A stretch of 64,000 bases of DNA from Alterluteimonas quercicellularis (GTDB lineage Bacteria; Pseudomonadota; Gammaproteobacteria; Xanthomonadales; Xanthomonadaceae), in NCBI RefSeq assembly GCF_021191635.1, contig NZ_JAIWPR010000010.1, positions 45,572-109,571 on the forward strand, written 5' to 3'. Positions 10,657 to 19,571 of this stretch are shown here, piece after piece; within the stretch, counting starts at the first letter, position 1, and every line of letters begins with the position of its first letter. The notes beneath the pieces are model-generated. The model did not search any database and was not told the DNA's origin. It saw nothing but the letters and a program-made list of their open reading frames with translations. The position numbers and the translations under genes were made by a program.

Positions 10657-13535
10657 TAGTAGCCCTGGCCGAAGCCGCAGCCGAGCTGCCGCAGCAGGTC
10701 GCGCTGCTGCAGCGTCTCGATGCCCTCGCCGATGGTCTCGATGCCGAGGTTGCTCGCCAGCGCCAGGATCGCACGGACCAGCGCCAGGCTCTCGTTGCTG
10801 GAGGCGCCGTCGAGGCCGGCGATGAAGCTGCGGTCGATCTTGATCGACTGGATCGGGAACCGGTGCAGGTAGGACAGGGCCGAGAAGCCGGTGCCGAAGT
10901 CGTCGAGCAGCACCAGCACGCCGCGCTCGCGCAGCGCGCCCAGCATGCGGCGCGCGCGCGGGGCGTCGTCGAGCAGCGCGACCTCGGTGATCTCGATGCG
11001 CAGCCGGCCCGGATCGGCCCCGGCGTCGTCGAGCAGGCGCAGCAGGCGGTCGGCGAAGTCCTCGGACAGGAAGTGCCGCGGCGAGACGTTGATCGAGACG
11101 TAGCCGAGCGGCTGCCGGCTCAGCCAGCGCACCACGTGGCGGTACATCAGCCAGTCGACCTGCTCGATCAGGCCGCTGTCCTCGCCCACGCCGATGAAGG
11201 CGTCGGGACCCAGCAGCCCGCGCTGCTCGTGGCGCCAGCGCAGCAGCGCCTCGTGGCCCACCACGGCGCCGTCGCCCAGGCGCACGATCGGCTGGAAGTG
11301 CGGCTCGAAGTCGTCGCCGAGGATGGCGCGCCGCAGGTCGGCCTCGAGGTCGAGCAGCCGCATGGCCTCGGCGCGCATCTCCTCGTCGAACAGCGCGCTG
11401 CGGTCGCGGCCCCGCGCCTTGGCGCGGTACATCGCCGCGTCGGCATCGCGCAGCATCTCGTCGCCACGGCGGTAGCGCGGCTGCCAGCAGGCGATGCCGA
11501 TGCTGGCCGAGGGGAACAGCTCGCGCCCGGCGATCCACATCGGCCGGCCCAGCTCGACCAGCAGGCGCGAGGCCACGTGCTGCGCGAGCCCGGCCTCGGG
11601 CACTTCCTGCAGCAGCACCGCGAACTCGTCGCCGCCCAGCCGCGCCACGGTGTCGCCGGCCGCCAGCGAGCGGCGCACGCGGCGCCCCGCCTCCACCAGC
11701 AGGTCGTCGCCGGCCGCGTGGCCCACGCTGTCGTTGACCAGCTTGAAGCGGTCGAGGTCGAAGAACAGCACCGCGAACGGCCCCGCCTGGCCGGCCTGCA
11801 CCGCGGCGATCGCGGCGTCCAGCTTCTCCAGCAGGTGCTCCCGGTTGGGCAGGCCGGTCAGCTGGTCGTGGCGCGCCTGGTGGATCAGGCGTTGCTCGGC
11901 GCGGCTGCGCTCGCCCACCAGCGCGCGCAGCTCGCGGTTGGCCTCGCGCAGCTCGCGGGTGCGCGCCTCGACCCGCGACTCCAGCTCGGCGTGGGCCGCC
12001 TTCAGCGAGTCCTGCGCGCGCTTGCGCGACAGCGCGCCGCCGATGTGGTGGGCGACGAAGGTCAGCAGTTCCTGGTCGCGCGCGTCGAAGGCGACGTCCT
12101 CGGTGTAGCTCTGCACCGCGATCGCGCCGATCGCGACGCCGTCGCGCACCAGCGGCACGCCCAGCCAGCAGTGCGCGCGCGAGCCCTGGCTGCGCACGTC
12201 GCCGGCCGCCTCCAGGCGGTCGATGGTCGTGCGGTCGGCCAGCAGCGCCTGCCCGGTGCGGATCACGAACTCGGTCAGGCCGCGGGCGAGCCGCCGCGGC
12301 GGGCGCACCGGGTCGCGCGCGTCCACCGAGTACGGGAACTCGATGCGGGCGCCGTCGCCGCCGAGCATGGCGATGTAGAAGTTCTCCGCATACAGCAGCC
12401 CGCTGACCACCTCGTGCACGTCGGCGTAGAAGCGGGTGAGGCTGCCGGTGTCCACCGACATCTCGCTGATCCGGTAAAGCGCGCGCTGCAGGCGTTCGGC
12501 CCGCTGGCGCTCGACGATCTCGGCCTGCAGCACCTCGTTGGCGCGCTGCAGCTCGCGGGTGCGCTCGTCCACCCGCCGCTCCAGCTCGTGCTGCGCGTGC
12601 TTGCGGTCGAGCGCGGTGAGGATGTGCTGGGCGACGTACTCCAGCAGCGCGCGGTCCTCGTCGCTGTAGCTGTCCGGCACCTCGTAGTTCTGCACCACGA
12701 TCGCGCCGCACACGCGGCTGCCGCGGCGCACCGGCACGCCGAGCCAGTCGGCGCTGTCGGGCCCGTGGCGAGCGTCGGCCGCCACGCCCAGCCGCGCACG
12801 GATGAGCGCCGGCGGCCCGACCAGCGGCTGCCCGTAGCGCAGCAGCGCGGCGGTCAGGCTGTTGGGCAGGTCGTCGAGCGGGATCTCGCGCTCCGGGTCC
12901 GCCTCCCAGCGGTCGATGCGGTCGGCGAAGTACAGGAAGCGCACGGTCTCTCGCAGGTCGTCGTAGAGGACGATGTAGAAGTTCTCGGCCGACATCAGCG
13001 CGGCCACCACCGCGTGCACCCGCGCCAGCATGTGCTGCATCTCGAGCGCCGAGCCGGAGAGGTCGGCGATCTCGTAGAGCGCCTGCTGCAGCCGTTCGGA
13101 CTTCTGCAGCGCACGGACCTGCGCCCGCGCGCGCTCGGCGCGCACCGCCAGCGCCACCGCGCCCTCGGCCAGCCGCAGCCAGCGCGCCCGCGCTGCGGCG
13201 TCGAGCGAGCGACGCGCCCGCGCCGCCACCGCCACGCGCATGCCCAGGTCCTCCCACAGCAGGTCGGGGCCGGCCTCGCCCTCGTGGCGGATGCCGGCCA
13301 GCGCCACCGAGGCGCGCCGGTGCAGGGCCTCGCCCGCGCCCGGCGTGGCCGCCCGGCCCTCGCCCAGGCGCGGATCGCGCCAGTGCACGGCCACGTCCCC
13401 GCCCCCGGGCAGCAGTTCCGCCAGGTGGTCCCGGAGCAGTGCCGCGCTGTCCATGGTCCCGGCCCGCACCGGCGCTTCCAGAGTGTTCTCGATCTCGTGC
13501 ACGCGCTGCGTCGCTCCCTGCTCGGGGGAAAGCAT
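10620..13535 (-). CDS. GAF-GAF-GGDEF-EAL cyclic-di-GMP turnover protein
   Basis: A 971-residue cytoplasmic signalling protein. Order of parts: an N-terminal region without clear homology (1-130), GAF domain 1 (about 150-310), a coiled-coil linker (RTRELQRANEVLQ), GAF domain 2 (about 345-510), a second coiled coil, GGDEF (about 555-715) and EAL (about 735-965). The cyclase signature GGDEF at 634-638 is intact. The RxxD inhibitory site that normally precedes it is not present (AAGD at that position). The phosphodiesterase residues also look intact: EALLRW (Glu762), INVSPRH, EITE, DDFGTGFS, IKIDRSF and EGIE. Both activities are therefore possible, with GAF domains as likely sensors. The ATG at 13535 follows no strong SD; a later ATG (MDSAALLRDH) is an alternative. 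Confidence 0.88.
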   Translation of the reverse strand: MLSPEQGATQRVHEIENTLEAPVRAGTMDSAALLRDHLAELLPGGGDVAVHWRDPRLGEGRAATPGAGEALHRRASVALAGIRHEGEAGPDLLWEDLGMRVAVAARARRSLDAAARARWLRLAEGAVALAVRAERARAQVRALQKSERLQQALYEIADLSGSALEMQHMLARVHAVVAALMSAENFYIVLYDDLRETVRFLYFADRIDRWEADPEREIPLDDLPNSLTAALLRYGQPLVGPPALIRARLGVAADARHGPDSADWLGVPVRRGSRVCGAIVVQNYEVPDSYSDEDRALLEYVAQHILTALDRKHAQHELERRVDERTRELQRANEVLQAEIVERQRAERLQRALYRISEMSVDTGSLTRFYADVHEVVSGLLYAENFYIAMLGGDGARIEFPYSVDARDPVRPPRRLARGLTEFVIRTGQALLADRTTIDRLEAAGDVRSQGSRAHCWLGVPLVRDGVAIGAIAVQSYTEDVAFDARDQELLTFVAHHIGGALSRKRAQDSLKAAHAELESRVEARTRELREANRELRALVGERSRAEQRLIHQARHDQLTGLPNREHLLEKLDAAIAAVQAGQAGPFAVLFFDLDRFKLVNDSVGHAAGDDLLVEAGRRVRRSLAAGDTVARLGGDEFAVLLQEVPEAGLAQHVASRLLVELGRPMWIAGRELFPSASIGIACWQPRYRRGDEMLRDADAAMYRAKARGRDRSALFDEEMRAEAMRLLDLEADLRRAILGDDFEPHFQPIVRLGDGAVVGHEALLRWRHEQRGLLGPDAFIGVGEDSGLIEQVDWLMYRHVVRWLSRQPLGYVSINVSPRHFLSEDFADRLLRLLDDAGADPGRLRIEITEVALLDDAPRARRMLGALRERGVLVLLDDFGTGFSALSYLHRFPIQSIKIDRSFIAGLDGASSNESLALVRAILALASNLGIETIGEGIETLQQRDLLRQLGCGFGQGYYYGRPEPSAPFA

Positions 13536-13748
13536 AACGGCAGCGGCCCCCTGCGCAGCACCCGATTCACCCCGGGCGCCGCTCCCGGACGTTCCCTCCG
13601 GCCCATGTCCCCGCTCGCCCGCCCCTGCGCGGCCGCCGCCGCCCCGCTCCCCGCCCTGCCGCATCCACGCGATGCGGGCGCCGTGGCGCGGTCGCGGCGC
13701 GGCCGCGCGCGGCCGCCGGCACGGCAGCGCTTCACCTCCGGCGAGCGA

Positions 13749-14336
13749 ATGCTTAACCTGCGCGCGGTGAGCGACGCTTCCGCCCCGACCGCCGACGAAG
13801 ACAGCGACGAGACGCTGATGCAGGCCTATGCCGGCGGCCGCGTGTCGGCGTTCGAGACCCTGTACGCGCGCCACCGCCAGCGCCTGTACCGCTTCCTGCT
13901 GCGCCAGCTGCGCGATCCGGCGCTGGCCGACGAGCTGTACCAGGACGTCTGGCAGCGCGTGATCGCCGCCCGCGCCGAATGGCGGCCCGATGCCGGATTC
14001 GCCGCCTGGCTCTACCGGATCGCGCGCAACCGGCTGGCCGACCACTGGCGGGCCGCCCGGCATCGCCCGCCGCCGCCGCAGGACGCCGAACTGCGCTTGG
14101 CCCGTGTACCGGACGACGACACCCCGGAGACTACGCTGAGCGAGCTCGAGCGCCGGACCCGCCTGCAGGCCGCGCTGGACGAACTGCCGGAGGAACAGCG
14201 CGAGGTGGTGCTGTTGCGGCTCGAACAGGAACTGACCCTGGAGGAGATCGGCGCCGTCACCGGCGTCGGACGCGAGACCGTGAAGTCCCGGCTGCGCTAC
14301 GCGATGGACAAGCTCAGGGGGCGGCTGGCGCCATGA
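13749..14336 (+). CDS. ECF-type RNA polymerase sigma factor
   Basis: A 195-residue sigma-70 family factor with only regions 2 and 4. Region 2 is seen in FETLYARHRQRLYRFLLRQLRDPALADELYQDVW, followed by AWLYRIARNRLADHWR (2.4, -10 recognition). Region 4 is LDELPEEQREVVLLRLEQELTLEEIGAVTGVGRETVKSRLRYA with a clear helix-turn-helix. The ATG at 13749 starts with a short non-conserved leader; a GTG ten codons later (VSDASAPT) is an alternative. The stop overlaps the start of the next gene by 4 nt (ATGA), so the membrane protein downstream is likely its regulator. The 213 bp between this gene and the divergent GGDEF-EAL gene must hold its promoter, but I see no clear consensus element there. Confidence 0.88.
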   Translation: MLNLRAVSDASAPTADEDSDETLMQAYAGGRVSAFETLYARHRQRLYRFLLRQLRDPALADELYQDVWQRVIAARAEWRPDAGFAAWLYRIARNRLADHWRAARHRPPPPQDAELRLARVPDDDTPETTLSELERRTRLQAALDELPEEQREVVLLRLEQELTLEEIGAVTGVGRETVKSRLRYAMDKLRGRLAP

Positions 14337-15343
14337 GCCATCGCGACCGCACCCCGCTGGACGCCGAAGAGCGCGCGCTGGCCGCGCAGCTGGCCCACCA
14401 CGCCCCGGCGGACGATCCCTCGCCCGAGCTGGACGCGCGGGTGCTGGCGATGGCGCGCGAAGCGGCCGGCGCCGGCGGATCGGGCGCGCCTGCGGCCCCG
14501 CTGCGCGGCGCCCGCGACCGCCGGCCGCGCCGGCGGCGCTGGCCAGCCGCGTTCGGCATCGCCGCCTCGCTGGCGCTGGCGGTAGGCATCGCCTGGCAGC
14601 TGAGGCCGCTGCCGGAGGCGCCGCAGGCCGCCAGCGAGTCGGCACCCGACGGGGAGGCCGTCGTGCGCAGCGTGATCATCGACGAGCCGGCACCGCCCCG
14701 CTCCGTCGCCGACCCCGCGCCTGCGGCGGCGCCCTTCGTGACCGGGCCTGCGCCGCCGGAACCGCTCCCCGACGCCACGCGCCGCGAGCGGCCGCGCGAG
14801 GAAGGCGAGGAACCGGCGCCTGCGGCGGTCGCCCGGGAGGCGGCCCCCGCGGACGCGCCGGTCGCGCGCCGCGCTGCGCCGGTTCCCGTGCAATCGGTCG
14901 CGCCGACCGCCATGCCGGCGCCCCCGCCCGCGCCCCCCGCCCCGGCCGCGCCGTCGCCGGTCGAGGGGCAGGACGCCGTCGAAGTGACCGGCAGCCGCGT
15001 GAGGTCCCGGCCCGCGCCGGAGGCGGCCGATGCCGCCGCGCCGCAGGCCATGCGCGCGCTGCCGCCGCCGCCCGCGCCTTCGCCGCCCGCGCCGCCGGTC
15101 GTGTTCGACGATCCGTCCCCGGTCGACGCCCCGGCGCCGGAAGACGACGACGAGGCCCTGGACGAGTCGCCGCCCGCCACCGTCGATTCGCCGGAAGTCC
15201 ACCGCGCCTGGCTGCAGCGCATCCGCGAGCTGCGCGACGCCGGGCGCTTGCGCGAGGCGCGCGAGAGCCTCGCCGAGTGGCGCAACCGCTATCCCCAGGT
15301 ACCGGTCCCGGACGATCTGAAGCCGCTCGCCGATCCGCCATGA
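14333..15343 (+). CDS. Single-pass membrane protein, putative anti-sigma factor
   Basis: A 336-residue protein. Residues 1-60 are charged and probably cytoplasmic; one transmembrane helix follows (WPAAFGIAASLALAVGIAWQL); the rest is a very long Pro/Ala-rich region with a short charged C-terminal helical part (VHRAWLQRIRELRDAGRLREARESLAEWRNRYP) that resembles the tail of similar xanthomonad proteins. Translational coupling to the ECF sigma gene (ATGA at 14333-14336) and topology suggest an anti-sigma factor. No zinc-binding HxxxCxxC motif and no cysteine occur in the cytoplasmic part, so it would not be a ZAS-type anti-sigma. The stop overlaps the next start by 4 nt as well. Confidence 0.6.
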   Translation: MSHRDRTPLDAEERALAAQLAHHAPADDPSPELDARVLAMAREAAGAGGSGAPAAPLRGARDRRPRRRRWPAAFGIAASLALAVGIAWQLRPLPEAPQAASESAPDGEAVVRSVIIDEPAPPRSVADPAPAAAPFVTGPAPPEPLPDATRRERPREEGEEPAPAAVAREAAPADAPVARRAAPVPVQSVAPTAMPAPPPAPPAPAAPSPVEGQDAVEVTGSRVRSRPAPEAADAAAPQAMRALPPPPAPSPPAPPVVFDDPSPVDAPAPEDDDEALDESPPATVDSPEVHRAWLQRIRELRDAGRLREARESLAEWRNRYPQVPVPDDLKPLADPP

Positions 15344-15933
15344 GCCGCGACACCCTCGCCGCGCCGGCGGAGCACCTGCTCGAGGTGCGGCACAGCCGCT
15401 TCCTGGCCCGTGCCGCCCCGGCCGACACCCCGGACGCGGCGATGGCGCACCTGCGCGCGGTCGCCGTGGCCGACGCCACCCACAACTGCTGGGCCTGGCG
15501 CATCGGCGCCGAGTACCGCTCCAGCGACGACGGCGAGCCCGCCGGCACCGCCGGCCGGCCGATCCTGGCCGCCATCGACGGCCAGGGCTTCGACCGCGTG
15601 GCGGTGGTGGTCACGCGCTGGTTCGGCGGCATCAAGCTCGGCGCCGGCGGCCTGGTGCGCGCCTACGGCGGGGCCGCGGCGGAATGCCTGCGGCAGGCGT
15701 CGCGCGCACCGCTGGTCGAGGAAGCCGAATTGGTGCTGCGCGCCGGCTTCGAGGACCTGGGCAGCGTGCACCAGGCGCTCGGCCTGCACGGTGCGGACAA
15801 GCTCGAGGAAGGCTTCGACGCCGCGGGCGCGCGCTTCCTGCTGCGCCTGCCGGCCGACCGTGTGGACGCGCTGCGCCGGCACCTGCGCAACGCGACCCGC
15901 GACCGCGTGCGCATCGACGCCGCGCCGGACTGA
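15340..15933 (+). CDS. yigZ: YigZ/IMPACT family protein
   Basis: A 197-residue cytoplasmic protein with the UPF0029/IMPACT N-terminal domain: EVRHSRFLARAAP, the conserved ATHNCWAWRIG, SSDDGEPAGTAGRPIL, and RWFGGIKLGAGGLVRAYGGAAAECL. A small C-terminal DUF1949-like domain follows. Homologues include E. coli YigZ and eukaryotic IMPACT (a Gcn2 regulator); the bacterial role is unsettled, with links to translation or nucleic-acid binding. Its ATG overlaps the preceding stop (ATGA at 15340-15343), so three genes (sigma factor, membrane protein, yigZ) form one translationally coupled unit, an unexpected association. Confidence 0.9.
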   Translation: MSRDTLAAPAEHLLEVRHSRFLARAAPADTPDAAMAHLRAVAVADATHNCWAWRIGAEYRSSDDGEPAGTAGRPILAAIDGQGFDRVAVVVTRWFGGIKLGAGGLVRAYGGAAAECLRQASRAPLVEEAELVLRAGFEDLGSVHQALGLHGADKLEEGFDAAGARFLLRLPADRVDALRRHLRNATRDRVRIDAAPD

Positions 15934-16023
15934 AGACCGCGGCACGGACGGGCCCGCCGGTCCATCCCGTACACTGGCCCGCCGCGCCACGCCGCGCATC
16001 CGGTCCCCGTTCCGTTCTCCCCC

Positions 16024-17799
16024 ATGGCCCAGACTCCGTCCGACTCCGCAGAAGCGCGCACCGGCAAGGCCCCGCTCGGCGTGCTGCGCACGCTGCTGCC
16101 GTTCCTGGCGCGGCAGCGCGGGCTGCTGCTCGCGTGGCTGCTGGCGCTGGTGGCCTCCACCGCCGCCACCCTGAGCCTGCCGGTCGCGGTCGGGCAGATG
16201 ATCGACCGCGGCTTCAGCAGCGCCGGCAACATCGACGCCGCCTTCGCGCTGCTGTTCGCGGTCGCGCTGGCGCTGGCGCTGGCCACCGCGGCGCGCTTCT
16301 ACTTCATCTCGCTGCTGGGCGAGCGGGTCATCGCCGACCTGCGCACGCGCCTGTACGCGCACCTGATCGGGCTGGACCAGGCCTTCTACGAGCGCAGCCG
16401 CAGCGGCGAGCTGGTCTCGCGGCTATCGGCCGACACCGAGCTGCTGCGCGGCGTGGTCGGCTCCGGCATGTCGGTGGCGCTGCGCAGCGTGGTCATGGTG
16501 GTCGGCAGCCTCACCATGCTGGTGGTCACCAGCCCGCGGCTGGCGGCCTGGACGCTGGTGGGCATCCCGCTGTTCGTGCTGCCGCTGGTGCTGGGCGGCC
16601 GGCGCCTGCAGCAGATCGCGCGGCAGAGCCAGGACCGCGTGGCCGACGCCAACATGCTCGCCGCCGAGACCCTGGGCGCCATCCGCACGGTACAGGCGCA
16701 CGCCCACGAGCCCTGGGAGCGCGGCCGCTTCGACGACGCCGTGGCGCGCTCGGTGTCCACCGCGCGCAAGCGCATCGGCACCCAGGCGGTGGTCACCGCG
16801 GTCGCGATCACCGCGATCTTCGGCGCGATCACCGTGGTGCTGTGGTCGGGCGCGCACGACGTGGTGGCGGGCCGGCTGAGCCCCGGCACGCTCGGCCAGT
16901 TCGTGCTCTATGCGCTGATGGGCGGCGGCTCGGTCGGGGCGCTGGCGGAGGTGTGGAACGAACTGCAGCGCGCGGCCGGCGGCATGGGCCGCATCAACGA
17001 GCTGCTGGTGGAGCGGCCGGCCCTGCGGGCGCCGGAACGTCCGGCGTCGCTGCCGCTGCCGCTGCGCGGCGAGGTGCGGCTGGACGAGGTGGTCTTCCGC
17101 TATCCCGGCCGCGAAGCCGTGCCCGCCCTGGACGGCGTCAGCCTGCACGTGCGGCCCGGCGAGACGGTGGCCCTGGTCGGCCCTTCCGGCGCCGGCAAGA
17201 GCACGGTGTTCGGCCTGCTGCTGCGCTTCCACGACCCGCAGGGCGGCCGGGTGGAGGTGGACGGCCTGGACGTGCGCACGCTCGACCCCGCCGAGCTGCG
17301 CGGGCAGATCGCACTGGTGCCGCAGCAGCCGACGATCTTCGCCGCCAGCGCCCGCGACAACATCCGCTACGGCCGCCTGGACGCCAGCGACGCGGAGGTC
17401 GAGGCCGCGGCGCGCGCAGCCGAGGCCGACGAGTTCCTGCGCGCGCTGCCCGCCGGCTACGACGAGCCGCTGGGCGAGCGCGGCACGCGCCTGTCCGGCG
17501 GCCAGCAGCAGCGCATCGCCATCGCCCGCGCGCTGCTGCGCGACGCGCCGATCCTGCTGCTGGACGAGGCCACCTCGGCGCTGGACGCGCAGAGCGAGCG
17601 CGCCGTGCAGCACGCACTGGAGAACCTGATGCAGGGCCGGACCACCCTGGTCATCGCCCACCGCCTGGCCACCGTGCTCAAGGCCGACCGCATCGTGGTC
17701 ATGGACCGCGGCCGGATCGTGGCCGAAGGAACGCACGACGCGCTGCTGGCGCAGGGCGGCCTCTACGCGGAACTGGCGCGGCTGCAGTTCCTGGGCTGA
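16024..17799 (+). CDS. ABC exporter, fused permease and ATPase (MsbA-related)
   Basis: A 591-residue half-transporter that would work as a homodimer in the inner membrane. Residues about 20-320 form six transmembrane helices (for example [23 protein letters not shown] and [20 protein letters not shown]). Residues about 345-590 are the nucleotide-binding domain, with Walker [10 protein letters not shown] starting at Gly386, Q-loop LVPQQPTIF, signature [10 protein letters not shown] at 490, Walker [13 protein letters not shown] and switch His in IAHRLAT. The domain order and sequence fit the MsbA-related/multidrug exporter group common in proteobacteria; the cargo (lipid or drug) cannot be told from sequence. 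It stands alone after yigZ and is followed by an inverted repeat. Confidence 0.9.
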   Translation: MAQTPSDSAEARTGKAPLGVLRTLLPFLARQRGLLLAWLLALVASTAATLSLPVAVGQMIDRGFSSAGNIDAAFALLFAVALALALATAARFYFISLLGERVIADLRTRLYAHLIGLDQAFYERSRSGELVSRLSADTELLRGVVGSGMSVALRSVVMVVGSLTMLVVTSPRLAAWTLVGIPLFVLPLVLGGRRLQQIARQSQDRVADANMLAAETLGAIRTVQAHAHEPWERGRFDDAVARSVSTARKRIGTQAVVTAVAITAIFGAITVVLWSGAHDVVAGRLSPGTLGQFVLYALMGGGSVGALAEVWNELQRAAGGMGRINELLVERPALRAPERPASLPLPLRGEVRLDEVVFRYPGREAVPALDGVSLHVRPGETVALVGPSGAGKSTVFGLLLRFHDPQGGRVEVDGLDVRTLDPAELRGQIALVPQQPTIFAASARDNIRYGRLDASDAEVEAAARAAEADEFLRALPAGYDEPLGERGTRLSGGQQQRIAIARALLRDAPILLLDEATSALDAQSERAVQHALENLMQGRTTLVIAHRLATVLKADRIVVMDRGRIVAEGTHDALLAQGGLYAELARLQFLG

Positions 17800-17813
17800 G
17801 CGCCGAGCCCCCT

Positions 17814-17880
17814 GTAGGAGCGCGCTCGCGCGCGACCGGGCCTTCCCTGCGGCGTCCGTCGCGCGCGAGCGCGCTCCTAC
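17814..17880. repeat. Inverted pair of REP-like elements between convergent genes
   Basis: A perfect 23-bp inverted repeat: the left arm (17814-17836) starts GTAGGAGCGCGCTCGCGC and its exact reverse complement is at 17858-17880, with a 21-nt loop. It fills the gap between the ABC exporter gene (ends 17799) and the convergent fumarase gene (ends 17903). The left arm matches the single element at 315-338. The RNA would fold into a very stable hairpin in either direction, so it may also act as a bidirectional terminator or mRNA 3'-end stabiliser. Confidence 0.85.
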
Positions 17881-17902
17881 ACCCTCCAGCCGGCCGGAGC
17901 GC

Positions 17903-19477
17903 TCAGGCGATCTCAACCACCGGGATCCTGCCGATCCGCGCCTGCCATTCCCGCGGGCCGGTGCGATGCACCGATTCGCCGGCCGCATCGACCGCCACGG
18001 TCACCGGCATGTCGCGGACCTCGAACTCGTAGATGGCCTCCATGCCCAGGTCCTCGAAGGCGACCACCCTGGAGGCCTTGATCGCCTTGGAGACCAGGTA
18101 GGCGGAGCCGCCGACCGCCATCAGGTAGACGGCCTTGTGGTCGCGGATCGCCTCGATCGCGGCGTCGCCGCGCTCGGCCTTGCCGACCATGCCGAGCAGG
18201 CCGGTCCGCTCCAGCATCCGCCGGGTGAACTTGTCCATGCGCGTGGCGGTGGTGGGGCCGGCCGGGCCGACCACCTCGTCGCGGATCGGATCGACCGGGC
18301 CGACGTAGTAGATGAAGCGGTCGGTGAAGTCGACCGGCAGCGCCTCGCCGCGGTCGAGCATGTCCACCATGCGCTTGTGCGCGGCGTCGCGGCCGGTCAG
18401 CAGCCTGCCGTTGAGCAGGATCACCTCGCCCGGCTCGAACTGCGCCACCTGCTCGCGGGTGATCGTGTCCAGGTCCACCCGGCGCGCGTTGGCGGGGCTG
18501 TAGGTCAGCTTCGGCCAGTCGTCGAGCGAGGGCGGGTCCAGCGCGACCGGGCCGCTGCCGTCGAGGGTGAAGTGCGCGTGCCGCGTCGCCGCGCAGTTCG
18601 GGATCATCGCCACCGGCAGGTTGGCGGCGTGGGTCGGGTAGTCCCGGATCTTGATGTCGAGCACGGTGGTCAGGCCGCCCAGGCCCTGCGCGCCGATGCC
18701 CAGCGCGTTGACCTTCTCGTACAGCTCCAGGCGCAGTTCCTCGATGCGGCTGGACGGGCCGCGCGCGATCAGGTCCTGGATGTCGATCGGCTCCATCAGC
18801 GCTTCCTTCGCCAGCAGCATCGCCTTCTCGGCGGTGCCGCCGATGCCGATGCCGAGCATGCCGGGCGGGCACCAGCCGGCGCCCATCGTCGGCACGGTCC
18901 TGAGCACCCAGTCGACGATCGAGTCGGAGGGATTGAGCATGGCGAACTTCGACTTCGCCTCCGAGCCGCCGCCCTTGGCCGCGACGATCACGTCGACGGT
19001 CCGCCCGGGCACGATCTTCACGTTGACCACGGCCGGCGTGTTGTCCTTCGTGTTGCGGCGGGCGCCGGCGGGATCGGCCAGCACCGAGGCGCGCAGCGGA
19101 TTGTCCGGATGGCCATAGGCGCGGCGCACGCCCTCGTTGACCGCGTCCTCGAGCGAGCCGTCGAAGCCCTCCCAGCGCACGTCCATGCCGACTTCCAGGA
19201 ACACGGTGACGATGCCGGTGTCCTGGCAGATCGGGCGGCGGCCTTCCGCGCACATGCGCGAGTTGATCAGGATCTGCGCCATCGCGTCCTTGGCCGCGGG
19301 CGATGCCTCGCGCTCCCAGGCCGCGGCGAGGTTCCGGATGTAGTCGGCGGGATGGTAGTAGCTGATGTACTGCAGCCCGTCGGCGATCGACTGGACGAGA
19401 TCCTCCCGGCGGATCGGGGCGGGCGCGCGGGTCGGCGCAACGGGGGACGCGGAGGAAACGGCGGAATGGGCGGTCAC
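17903..19477 (-). CDS. fumA: Class I fumarate hydratase ([4Fe-4S] type)
   Basis: A 524-residue iron-sulfur fumarase (FumA/FumB type) converting fumarate to malate in the TCA cycle. The three cluster cysteines are visible: Cys84 in RPICQDTG, Cys203 in GWCPPG and Cys295 in IPNCAATRH. Further family blocks are KGGGSEAKSKFAML, GIGIGGTAEKAM, and the C-terminal beta region GPTTATRMDKFTRRMLERTGLLGMVGKAERG and VGGSAYLVSKAIK. Length is normal for the single-chain form. The start is GTG at 19477, giving a 20-residue Ala/Pro-rich leader before the conserved region. It stands alone, divergent from the ECF41-like sigma gene. Oxygen-labile class I fumarase is usual in Xanthomonadaceae. Confidence 0.93.
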   Translation of the reverse strand: MTAHSAVSSASPVAPTRAPAPIRREDLVQSIADGLQYISYYHPADYIRNLAAAWEREASPAAKDAMAQILINSRMCAEGRRPICQDTGIVTVFLEVGMDVRWEGFDGSLEDAVNEGVRRAYGHPDNPLRASVLADPAGARRNTKDNTPAVVNVKIVPGRTVDVIVAAKGGGSEAKSKFAMLNPSDSIVDWVLRTVPTMGAGWCPPGMLGIGIGGTAEKAMLLAKEALMEPIDIQDLIARGPSSRIEELRLELYEKVNALGIGAQGLGGLTTVLDIKIRDYPTHAANLPVAMIPNCAATRHAHFTLDGSGPVALDPPSLDDWPKLTYSPANARRVDLDTITREQVAQFEPGEVILLNGRLLTGRDAAHKRMVDMLDRGEALPVDFTDRFIYYVGPVDPIRDEVVGPAGPTTATRMDKFTRRMLERTGLLGMVGKAERGDAAIEAIRDHKAVYLMAVGGSAYLVSKAIKASRVVAFEDLGMEAIYEFEVRDMPVTVAVDAAGESVHRTGPREWQARIGRIPVVEIA

Positions 19478-19571
19478 GGCTGGCCTTCGCGGCTGGCGGG
19501 TGGGAAACCCGCCTATTCTACCGGCCGCAGCCGGCCGTCACGCCGGCACGCACCGTTGCGTCCTTGCCGGC

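Noticed and set aside
8847..14336. Very long open frames antisense to the vWA and GGDEF-EAL genes
   Set aside because: The frames give Arg/Ala/Pro-rich translations without domains; they are open only because stop codons are rare in antisense frames of very GC-rich genes. The real genes in the other frames have clear domain signatures.
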